Shown here: positions 57,207 to 64,000 of the stretch, piece by piece
Layout: each line of letters opens with the position of its first letter
Position numbering within the stretch: the stretch's first letter is position 1
Source: Planctomycetota bacterium
GTDB lineage: Bacteria > Planctomycetota > UBA1135 > GCA-002686595
Length of the DNA: 64,000 nucleotides
Reading direction: 5' to 3'
NCBI GenBank assembly: GCA_020638835.1
Contig: JACKHV010000005.1
Span: 1 to 64,000 of the forward strand
Translations under genes and position numbers: made by a program
The notes under the pieces: model-generated
Databases searched by the model: none
What the model was told of the DNA's origin: nothing
What the model saw: the letters and a program-made list of their open reading frames with translations, nothing else

Positions 57207-58619
57207 TCAGGCCTTCTCGACGACGCGAGGCCCGACCATCTCGCCGGGGACCACGGCCGCCTCGAACTCGTCGGCCGTCATGAAGCCGAGCCCCACGACC
57301 GCTTCGACGAGCGTCGTGTTCTCCTCGTAGGCCTTCTTGGCGACCTTCGCGGCCTTGTCGTACCCGATGTGGCGATTCAGCGCCGTGACGAGCATCAGCG
57401 ACTGCTTCATGAGCTTGTCGACGCGCTCCGCGTCGAGCTCCAAGCCCTCGATGCAGTGCTCGCGGAACGACTCGCAGGCGTCGGACAGGAGCGCGCACGA
57501 CTCGAGCACGTTGTGGATCATCACCGGCTTGAAGACGTTCAGCTCGAAGTTCCCCTGGCTGCCGGCGAAGCCGACCGCGGCGTCGTTGCCCATGACCTGC
57601 GCGGCGACCATCGTGACCGCTTCGCACTGCGTCGGGTTGACCTTGCCGGGCATGATCGATGAGCCGGGCTCGTTCGCGGGCAGCTTCAGCTCGCCGAGTC
57701 CGCAGCGCGGGCCCGAGCCCAGCCAGCGGATGTCGTTGGCGATCTTCATCAGCGCCGCGGCGGCGACCTTGTAGGTTCCGTGCAGGAAGATCAGCGCGTC
57801 GTGGCCGGCGAGCCCCGAGAACTTGTTCGGCGCCGTCACGAAGGCCAGCCCCGTCTGCGCCGCGATCTTCTTCGCCGCGAGCTCGGCGTAGTCCGGGTGC
57901 GTGTTGAGCCCGGTGCCCACCGCCGTGCCGCCGAGCGCGAGCTCGAACACGCTGGGCAGCGCGGCCTTGATGTTGCGGCGCGCGTCGGCGAGCTGTTGCA
58001 CATAGCCGGAGAACTCCTGGCCCACGGTCAGCGGCGTCGCGTCCTGCAGGTGCGTGCGACCGATCTTGACGACGTCGGCCCAGGCCTCGGACTTCGCGCG
58101 GAAGGCGTTCTCGAGCGCCTGCAGCGCCGGCAGCAGGCGGTTCACCGTCTCCTCCGCCGCCGCGACGTGCATCGCCGTCGGGAAGGCGTCGTTCGACGAT
58201 TGCGCGCGGTTGACGTGGTCGTTCGGGTGCACGGGCGTCTTCGAGCCGAGCTCACCGCCGAGCATCTGGATCGCGCGGTTCGAGATCACCTCGTTGGTGT
58301 TCATGTTCGACTGCGTGCCCGAACCCGTCTGCCAGACGACGAGCGGGAAGTGGTCGTCCCACTGCCCGTCGATCACCTCGTCGGCAGCCGTGAGCAACGC
58401 GTTCTGTTGCTCGGTGTCGAGCATGTCGAGTTCGCCGAGCTCGATGTTCGCTTGCGCGGCGCACTTCTTGACGATGCCCAGCGCGCGGATCATCGGGCGC
58501 GTGAAGCGCTGTCCGCCGATCTTGAAGTTCAGGCGCGAGCGTTGGGTCTGCGCGCCATACATGGCCTCGTTCGGGACCTCGATCGGCCCCATCGAATCGC
58601 GTTCGGTGCGGGTACTCAT
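57207..58619 (-). CDS. fumC: Class II fumarate hydratase
   Basis: This iron-independent fumarase converts fumarate to malate in the TCA cycle. It has 470 residues. The superfamily signature GSSIMPGKVNP is intact. The substrate-site blocks QTGSGTQSNMNTNEV, NDHVNRAQSSNDAFPTAMH and KIGRTHLQDATPL match FumC closely. The ATG at 58619 fits the normal N-terminus (the frame is open for 54 more codons that look non-coding). It lies 252 nt downstream of mdh on the same strand, separated by a region rich in perfect hairpins. Confidence 0.97.
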   Translation of the reverse strand: MSTRTERDSMGPIEVPNEAMYGAQTQRSRLNFKIGGQRFTRPMIRALGIVKKCAAQANIELGELDMLDTEQQNALLTAADEVIDGQWDDHFPLVVWQTGSGTQSNMNTNEVISNRAIQMLGGELGSKTPVHPNDHVNRAQSSNDAFPTAMHVAAAEETVNRLLPALQALENAFRAKSEAWADVVKIGRTHLQDATPLTVGQEFSGYVQQLADARRNIKAALPSVFELALGGTAVGTGLNTHPDYAELAAKKIAAQTGLAFVTAPNKFSGLAGHDALIFLHGTYKVAAAALMKIANDIRWLGSGPRCGLGELKLPANEPGSSIMPGKVNPTQCEAVTMVAAQVMGNDAAVGFAGSQGNFELNVFKPVMIHNVLESCALLSDACESFREHCIEGLELDAERVDKLMKQSLMLVTALNRHIGYDKAAKVAKKAYEENTTLVEAVVGLGFMTADEFEAAVVPGEMVGPRVVEKA

Positions 58620-58719
58620 GACTGTCTGGGTGGTTCGCGTCGGAGCGACGCGGAGGGGTCTGCGCCGAGCGTGCGACGCGTGATTCGGTTGATCCGTTCC
58701 GAGGCCGGTAGCAGCCCGC

Positions 58720-58807
58720 CCGAAGAAGTGCTTCGGATGCCGGGGCGGCAGCATCCGCCTCGGTGTGGTGCCTGGAAACACAGGCGAATCGGTGGATTCG
58801 GCGAGGC
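58720..58807 (-). other. Dense hairpin cluster between mdh and fumC, candidate structured RNA
   Basis: Stems follow one another with almost no unpaired bases. CCGAAG/CTTCGG is at 58720-58725 with 58731-58736. GATGC/GCATC is at 58736-58740 with 58751-58755. A three-way junction is closed by GCCTCG/CGAGGC (58757-58762 with 58802-58807). It encloses CCTG/CAGG (58771-58774 with 58781-58784) and CGAATC/GATTCG (58785-58790 with 58795-58800, GGTG loop). If transcribed with fumC it would be its leader. I do not recognise a known riboswitch, and strand is inferred only from context. Confidence 0.4.
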
Positions 58808-58871
58808 TCTCAGGTGCCGTACCGTGGTGGAGGATATCGTCAGGGCGTCGAGTGAATTCTTCAACGGGCTG

Positions 58872-59825
58872 CTAGAGCAGGCCCATGTCGCGGAGCGCGT
58901 CCACGTCGGACAGGATCGCGCCCGCGGTCTTCTGCATCTGCGCGCGCGACTCCGCCGAGAGCGGCAGCTCGACGATGCGCTCGACGCCGTTCGCGCCCAG
59001 GATCGCGGGGACGCCCATGTAGAGGCCTTCGAAGCCGAACTCGCCGTTCAGCAGGCAGGCGCAGGGCAGCATGCGTCGTTGGTCATTGAGGATCGACGCG
59101 GCCATCGCGACCGACGCCGCGGCCGGCGCGTACCAGGCGCTGCCGGTCTTGAGCAGCTTGACGATCTCGCCGCCGCCGCCGCGCGTGCGGTCCGCCATCG
59201 CATCGACCTTCGCCGCGGGCACGAGGTCGAGCACCGAGACGCCGTTGACCGTGCAGTACTGCGGCATCGGCACCATCGAGTCGCCGTGCGCGCCGAGCAC
59301 CATCGCGTCGACGTCCTGCACGCTGGTGCCGGTCTCCTCGGCGATGAACCAGCAGAAACGCGCCGAGTCGAGCACGCCCGCCATGCCGATCACGCGCTTC
59401 GCCGGGAAGCCCAGCTTCGCGCGCATCAAGGTGACCATGATGTCGAGCGGGTTCGTCACGACGATGACGACCGCGTCGGGCGAACCCGCCCGGATGTAGT
59501 CCGCGACCGCGGTGATCACGCGACCGTTCGTCTCGAGCAGGTCCGACCGGCTCATGCCCGGCGTGCGCGGCTTGCCGGCGGTGACGATGAAGACGTCCGA
59601 GCCCCAGGTGTCCGCGGGATCGTTCGTGCCGATCACGCGCGCGCCGGTGCCCTCGACGGCCGCCATCTGGTTCAGGTCGAGCGCGATGCCCTGCGGACGA
59701 CCCTCGAGGATGTCGATCAGCACGACCTCACGGGCGAGTTCCTTCGAGGCAGCGAGCTGCGCGCAGGTCGAGCCGACGAAGCCGGCGCCGACGACGGTGA
59801 TCTTGCGTTGCGGGATCTGGTTCAT
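58872..59825 (-). CDS. mdh: Malate dehydrogenase (LDH-like type)
   Basis: This cytosolic NAD enzyme oxidises malate to oxaloacetate. It has 317 residues. The Rossmann loop is VVGAGFVGSTCA with IDILEG holding the NAD-ribose aspartate. The substrate loop KPRTPGMSRSDLL has Arg where lactate dehydrogenases have Gln, which assigns malate specificity. The catalytic histidine is in GAHGDSMVP. The subgroup is the tetrameric, LDH-like malate dehydrogenase found in many non-proteobacteria. The ATG at 59825 is chosen by alignment to the family start. Confidence 0.95.
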   Translation of the reverse strand: MNQIPQRKITVVGAGFVGSTCAQLAASKELAREVVLIDILEGRPQGIALDLNQMAAVEGTGARVIGTNDPADTWGSDVFIVTAGKPRTPGMSRSDLLETNGRVITAVADYIRAGSPDAVVIVVTNPLDIMVTLMRAKLGFPAKRVIGMAGVLDSARFCWFIAEETGTSVQDVDAMVLGAHGDSMVPMPQYCTVNGVSVLDLVPAAKVDAMADRTRGGGGEIVKLLKTGSAWYAPAAASVAMAASILNDQRRMLPCACLLNGEFGFEGLYMGVPAILGANGVERIVELPLSAESRAQMQKTAGAILSDVDALRDMGLL

Positions 59826-60006
59826 GGGGCGCGAGAGGATAGCGGATCCGGCGGCGAGATCGACGCACGACGCCCGGATCCAGCTGGAAGGGAGCCCCGT
59901 CGCGCCCTCCCTCCGCTCGGGTGCCGCACGTCCCGCGCGGGCGACGCGGGCACTCAACGCCCCGGTCGGTGCGCACGCGGGAGTGCTCGTCGACGCGGCC
60001 CCTCCC

Positions 60007-61650
60007 TCAGGGCAGCAGGATCTCGTCCGCCGCCATCAGGATCGGCGGGCACTTGTCGGTCGCCACCCACAGGCGGAAGAGCGTCTCCCCCCAGTGGTCG
60101 GTGTGGTTCCCCTCGCGCAAGGCCTCGACGTAGTCGCGCGACACGGTCTGGTAGTAGACCGCCACCTTGGCGCGCCGTGCATCGGTCGGCGGAACGAAGT
60201 GGGTGTCGTGCCAGTGCTGCCCGTCCGCGTAGTCCGCGCCGACCACGGGCGCGCCCGCGCGCTCGAAGGCGGCCTGCACGAACCCGCGGGGAGGGATGCG
60301 ATTGTCCTTCACGATCGAGTTCGCGAGTGCCATGTGCGAGGTCGTCCCCGCCGGCAAACCGGTCGCCGCGGCGGCCGACGCGCTGAGCCCGACGTGCATC
60401 TCGTAGACCGTCGTGTCGTCGGCCCACAACTCGGCCCGGAGGGGGTCGTAGGCTCCGCGCTCGGCGACCAAGGCATCGTTCTCGTCGTAGAAGCGCACGT
60501 TGACCCAAACGCGGCGCCCCTCGATGTGCCCCGTCGGCAGCTTGTGGCCGGATTCGTTGACCACCCGCGTGACGAGTTCACCGTTCTGAACGAAGAGCTG
60601 GAGGCTGACCGCCTTGGCGAGCATCTCCTCCGCGTTGCGGATACCGGCCCGAACCGCGCGCGGATTCACGCGGTCCTCGCCGGTGTACTGTGCGTAGCGC
60701 ATGATGATGCGCAGCACCCACGCGGACGCCCCGGCGAACTCGTGTCTCGCGATGTCAGGTCGATCAGTGCCGAGCTTCGCCATGCGCCCCGCCGCGCGCG
60801 GCATGTGGCAGTCTTGACACGTCTGCACGACCGATGCGCCGTCACCCCCGAACCGACCCCCCATGTCGACGCCGCCGTTCGCGAACTCCGAGAGCTTCCA
60901 CTCGGTGTAGGTGCGCTCGAGCGGGAACAGGTCCCGCATCGGAGCGTCCGTCGGTGCGTCGAGCACGTTGTACTCGTAGGTCCCGTCCGCCTGCCGCTCG
61001 ACGCCGACGTTGCCTACGTCGTGACAGCTTCCGCAGAAGTCGCCGGACCTGTGGAACGGAGAGTCCAGCATGACGTGCGGCGGTTGGGTCGTGCCGCGCG
61101 CACCGCGCCGATAGCCCTCGGGATCGAGCACGAACATCGCGTTGCCGTACTCACTCGGCGGATCACTCATGAGTGCCTCGAGCACGCGCTCGTCACGCAA
61201 CGGGCTGATGCCCGGCTTGTAGATCGGATCCACCATGGCGTGGCAGACGTGGCAGGCGACGCCGTCGCCGGCGAGGTAGTCGAGCTGGCCCGGCTCCGTG
61301 GCGTCGAGTTGGCCCGTGATCGTCGCAGCAGGGATGTGGCACCGCACGCAGAACGGGCCGACGTTCGCGAGGTCCTGCCGAGCCGTCGCGAGCTGCGCCC
61401 AGAACAGCGGGTCCTGCGCGGCCAGCCCCATCAAGCTGCCTTGCCAAGTGTCGTAGGGACTGACGGCGAGGTCGTAGTCCGCGTGGCACATCGCGCAGTT
61501 GACCGACTCTTGGAAGGGGACCGGGTTCGCCTCCCCCTCTCGCGTGCCGGGAAGTCGGAAGTCCTCGGCCGTGGTGGGGATCAGGGCGCCCGCGGCCAAT
61601 CCGCCGCCCGTGAGGAGTGCCGCGACGGCGAGAAGTGTGGAGATCTGCAT
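60007..61650 (-). CDS. Exported five-haem cytochrome c
   Basis: The 547-residue product has a signal peptide (MQISTLLAVAALLTGGGLAA) and five CXXCH haem sites: CAMCH, CVRCH, CHVCH, CGSCH and CQDCH, all in the first 300 residues. The rest is a beta-rich region (LVTRVVNESGHKLPTGH) resembling the C-terminal part of multihaem proteins of the cytochrome c554 type. It probably transfers electrons in the periplasm; the substrate is unknown. Haem attachment would need the ResB/CcsA pair encoded at 40-44 kb. Confidence 0.88.
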   Translation of the reverse strand: MQISTLLAVAALLTGGGLAAGALIPTTAEDFRLPGTREGEANPVPFQESVNCAMCHADYDLAVSPYDTWQGSLMGLAAQDPLFWAQLATARQDLANVGPFCVRCHIPAATITGQLDATEPGQLDYLAGDGVACHVCHAMVDPIYKPGISPLRDERVLEALMSDPPSEYGNAMFVLDPEGYRRGARGTTQPPHVMLDSPFHRSGDFCGSCHDVGNVGVERQADGTYEYNVLDAPTDAPMRDLFPLERTYTEWKLSEFANGGVDMGGRFGGDGASVVQTCQDCHMPRAAGRMAKLGTDRPDIARHEFAGASAWVLRIIMRYAQYTGEDRVNPRAVRAGIRNAEEMLAKAVSLQLFVQNGELVTRVVNESGHKLPTGHIEGRRVWVNVRFYDENDALVAERGAYDPLRAELWADDTTVYEMHVGLSASAAAATGLPAGTTSHMALANSIVKDNRIPPRGFVQAAFERAGAPVVGADYADGQHWHDTHFVPPTDARRAKVAVYYQTVSRDYVEALREGNHTDHWGETLFRLWVATDKCPPILMAADEILLP

Positions 61651-61734
61651 GCGGTGAGACCCTTTACATCATTTACCGGTCTGCATATCCGATTCTAGCC
61701 CGCAGCGGCGCGGCCGGCGCGAGAAGTCGCGAAA

Positions 61735-63687
61735 TCAGCGCAGCTCCAGCAAGCCGAAGACGTCGACGTCGCCGAAGGTCTCCGTCGCCGCGCGGTAGTT
61801 CGTGCCGACCGTGTAGGAGGCCTGCCACGGCATGTCGAACGGATCGCTGACCTGCCCCAGGGCGGCGGCCGCTTCGGCGCGCGTCAGCGAGGTGCGTTCC
61901 TTGGCGCGCAGCAACGCGAGCAACGGCCCGACGGCGCGCGCGTCGCCCACCTGCGCGAGCGCGCGCAGGACGCCGATGCGGCTCTCCTGGCTGCCCGCGA
62001 CGCCGAGCTGTTCGATCAGCGTGAACACGACCGACTTGTGACCGAGCAGCGCCAACGCCACGGAGGTGCGCTCGAGCACGAGCGGGCGGAAGAGCAGGTT
62101 CAGGCCGCTCGACTCCGTCGCGATCGGGCGCGACTTGTGGAACTGCATGGTCTCCTCGAGCTTCTCCGCGCTGCGCGACTCGCCCATCAAGCCGATGGCG
62201 ACGAGCAGGTCGCCGCGCGCGCGGTCGCGTCGGCGGTAGTCCCACATGCGTTCTTCGAGCATCTCGCGGTGCTCGGAACCGCGCGCGAGCCCGAGGCCGA
62301 TGCCATACCCACCGACGTCGTCCGGCGACTTCGTCTTCTCGGTCTCTTTCGCGAGCAGCTCGATCAGGTCGACGCTCGGCGCCTCGCCGTGTTCGAGCAG
62401 CCCGCGCGCGTAGACGCCGAGCGCGAGTCCGGCCCACGGCTTGCCGCGGCTCGAACCGCGCTGAACGTAACCCGAGAGCTGCGCCTCGACGGCGTCGCGC
62501 GCCGCGAAGGGATCGGGGCCGCTGCCGGGTCGCGAGCCGACCTGCGCGAGGGCGATCAGCGAGAAGAACTGCACCTGCTGGTCGCCCTGGCCCGACGACT
62601 TGACGAGCGTGTCGCGCACGCGCTTGTCGAGCCCGTCCGCGTCGCAGTCGGCGAGCATGCCCAGCGCGAGCGCCGCGCTCTGCCGAACTTCGTTGCGCCC
62701 GCCGCCGCCGCGCGCGAGCGCACGCCGTAGGCTGTCGACGACGAGCTCACGCCACTCGTCGTCGAGGTCCCGAGCCAGCTTGGCGAGCGACGTCGCGGCG
62801 TGAGCGCGCGCGAGGATCTCGGTGCGCTCGGACTCGAAGCTGTCGAGAAGGAAGGCGACGAGCGCCTCGCGGGACGCGCTGGGCGGTAGCTCGGAGGCCG
62901 CTTCCAGGTCCTGCCCGCCGGCTTCGATCGTGCAGAGGCCCAGCGCGAGCACGCAGGCCACTTGTTGGTCGCGCGACGCGCCCTTCTGCTGCAAGCCCTC
63001 GGCGAGGTGCAGCGCCGCGTAGCGCTTCGCCTCGGCGATGGGCGCGCGCTCCGCCCCGAGCCCGAGCGCGTAAGCGGCGACCGCGCGCATGCGGTACGGA
63101 ACGGACGACCGACGCGTCAGCGTGCGTCCTTGCTCGTCGTCGAGCAGCACGTGCGCGAGCGGCTGCAGCGCGTTCGGATCGGCGCACAGTCCGAGCGCGA
63201 GCACGGCGGACTCGGCGACGCGCGTCTGGCGCTGCTCGAGCTGTGAGCCGAGGAAGGCGACGAGGTCGCGACCTTCTGCGATCTCGCCCGCGGCGGCGGA
63301 ACCGATGCGGCCGAGCGCGATCAAGCTGGCGGAGCGCAGCTGGATCGGTTCGGAGCCCAAGGCGATCTCGACGAGCGCCGGCACGACTTCCGCCTGCAAC
63401 TGCGCGAGGTCCGGCGTCAGTTCCTTGCGCGGCACCGGCGTCTGCCCGGTCCCGAGGTAGTGGTCCTGGTCACCGCTCGACGTCGGCAGCTCGCGCACGT
63501 GGTCTGCGAGCCGCAGGTAGTAGGCCTCGTTCCAGTCCCACCAACGCTGCCAGCTGGTCAGGTTCTCGACGACCGGCGTCTCTTCCTCCGGATCGTCGAA
63601 GTTAGGCGCGGACCCGTCGGTCTGCGCCGTCGCCAGCGGCGCACAGCAGCAGACGACGAACGCGACCCGCTGAATCAGCGTCTTCAT
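61735..63687 (-). CDS. Exported HEAT-repeat protein
   Basis: The 650-residue product has a signal peptide (MKTLIQRVAFVVCCCAPLATA) and then about ten helical repeats of HEAT or PBS-lyase type, for example LRSASLIALGRIG, VRQSAALALGML and VGDARAVGPLLALLRAKE. Such repeats form a curved protein-binding scaffold. No catalytic motif is visible. It starts 4 nt after the next HEAT gene upstream, and the pair probably arose by duplication or works together. Confidence 0.85.
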   Translation of the reverse strand: MKTLIQRVAFVVCCCAPLATAQTDGSAPNFDDPEEETPVVENLTSWQRWWDWNEAYYLRLADHVRELPTSSGDQDHYLGTGQTPVPRKELTPDLAQLQAEVVPALVEIALGSEPIQLRSASLIALGRIGSAAAGEIAEGRDLVAFLGSQLEQRQTRVAESAVLALGLCADPNALQPLAHVLLDDEQGRTLTRRSSVPYRMRAVAAYALGLGAERAPIAEAKRYAALHLAEGLQQKGASRDQQVACVLALGLCTIEAGGQDLEAASELPPSASREALVAFLLDSFESERTEILARAHAATSLAKLARDLDDEWRELVVDSLRRALARGGGGRNEVRQSAALALGMLADCDADGLDKRVRDTLVKSSGQGDQQVQFFSLIALAQVGSRPGSGPDPFAARDAVEAQLSGYVQRGSSRGKPWAGLALGVYARGLLEHGEAPSVDLIELLAKETEKTKSPDDVGGYGIGLGLARGSEHREMLEERMWDYRRRDRARGDLLVAIGLMGESRSAEKLEETMQFHKSRPIATESSGLNLLFRPLVLERTSVALALLGHKSVVFTLIEQLGVAGSQESRIGVLRALAQVGDARAVGPLLALLRAKERTSLTRAEAAAALGQVSDPFDMPWQASYTVGTNYRAATETFGDVDVFGLLELR

Positions 63688-63691
63688 CGAC

Positions 63692-64000
63692 TCAGTCCGC
63701 GAGCTCCGCGCTGGCCTTCTTCCACCAGTCGCGCCACTTCTTGATCGCCTTCGCGCGCTCCGACTCCGAGCCGCCCGGGTCGAAGCCGAAGCTGCGCCCC
63801 GTGATCGCGCGCAGGCTGAGCATCGCTCGCTCGCGCACCGCCGTCTCGGGATCCTCGAGCGTGCGGATCAGCGGCTCCACCGCGTCGACCGCCGCCAGGT
63901 CGCCGAGCGCGCCGGCCGCGGCCATGCGAACCCAGATGTCTTCGTCCTCGAGCAGCGGCACGAGGTGCGGCACGACCGCCGGGTCGCCGCTCTCGGCGAG
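63692..64000 (-). CDS. HEAT-repeat protein, C-terminal fragment (cut by window end)
   Basis: The last 102 codons of a gene running off the right edge are visible. They show two HEAT/PBS-type repeats (VRMAAAGALGDLAAVDAVEP and VRERAMLSLRAITG) and then a basic, Trp-containing end (KKWRDWWKKASAELAD). The same KWRxWWxK-type ending is often seen in planctomycete HEAT proteins. The start, any signal peptide and the total length are outside the window. It sits just upstream of the other HEAT gene on the same strand. Confidence 0.75.
   Translation of the reverse strand, partial: LAESGDPAVVPHLVPLLEDEDIWVRMAAAGALGDLAAVDAVEPLIRTLEDPETAVRERAMLSLRAITGRSFGFDPGGSESERAKAIKKWRDWWKKASAELAD

Noticed and set aside
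58620..58871. TPP riboswitch upstream of fumC (CTGAGA present on the minus strand)
   Set aside because: Only the short CTGAGA string matches; the second TPP-binding segment and the overall helix order are absent, and fumC is not a thiamine gene.

Overview
This window is a gene-dense, very GC-rich bacterial chromosome segment with no phage, integrase, CRISPR array or recognisable transposase gene. The protein set points to Planctomycetota, most likely one of the deep-branching marine groups. The clues are two giant membrane-anchored Ser/Thr kinases (one with an FHA domain, one with WD40 repeats), a secreted protein with a CPC-type cysteine motif that I associate with that group, a GldG/DUF4340 ABC cassette, a short type II secretion operon, a double-domain dCTP deaminase, and System II (ResB/CcsA) cytochrome c maturation. 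The lineage is an inference from gene content; no 16S rRNA gene is present.

Layout. 1-8.0 kb: gap (minus), then a plus-strand run tilS, PLP-homeostasis gene, FHA kinase, a degenerate purine nucleoside phosphorylase homologue and purN. 8.0-23.1 kb (minus): a small lipoprotein, a 0.6-kb repeat-rich non-coding block, the mrfB/mrfA DNA-repair pair, a four-gene ABC/GldG/DUF4340 cassette, dnaK, and a histidine kinase plus sigma54-type response regulator. 23.2-26.2 kb: a TsaC-arginine phosphatase fusion (plus), converging on a PTS EIIA domain and nhaA (minus). 26.4-34.5 kb (plus): gspDEFGHIJ behind a good sigma70-type promoter. 34.5-53.1 kb (minus): serS, a large secreted protein, rhomboid, folD, ccsA/resB, a polyprenyl synthase-mobA-tatA operon, an MnmD-like methyltransferase, the WD40 kinase and sucCD. 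53.2-57.1 kb: dcd, a second rhomboid, an orphan rpmH (41 codons) and the secreted CPC protein. 57.2-64 kb (minus): fumC, mdh, a five-haem cytochrome c and two HEAT-repeat proteins, the second cut by the window end.

How the genes work together. Three TCA steps (succinyl-CoA ligase, fumarase, malate dehydrogenase) lie within 9 kb. Cytochrome c maturation genes and a multihaem cytochrome occur in the same window. Neighbouring genes often overlap by 4 nt (GTGA, ATGA or TTGA), suggesting translational coupling.

The most unusual signal is a family of long, perfect palindromes (arms 36-42 bp) at 18540-18643, 24261-24359 and 34461-34584, with a possible truncated fourth at 1-40. The copies differ in sequence from one another, but the two arms of each copy match exactly. 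They sit directly at the 3' ends of minus-strand genes, two of them between convergent genes. Two loops carry partial copies of the neighbouring gene's 3' coding end, and one copy supplies the last codons of serS. I see no transposase for them here. They may be a lineage-specific palindromic terminator or REP-like mobile element.
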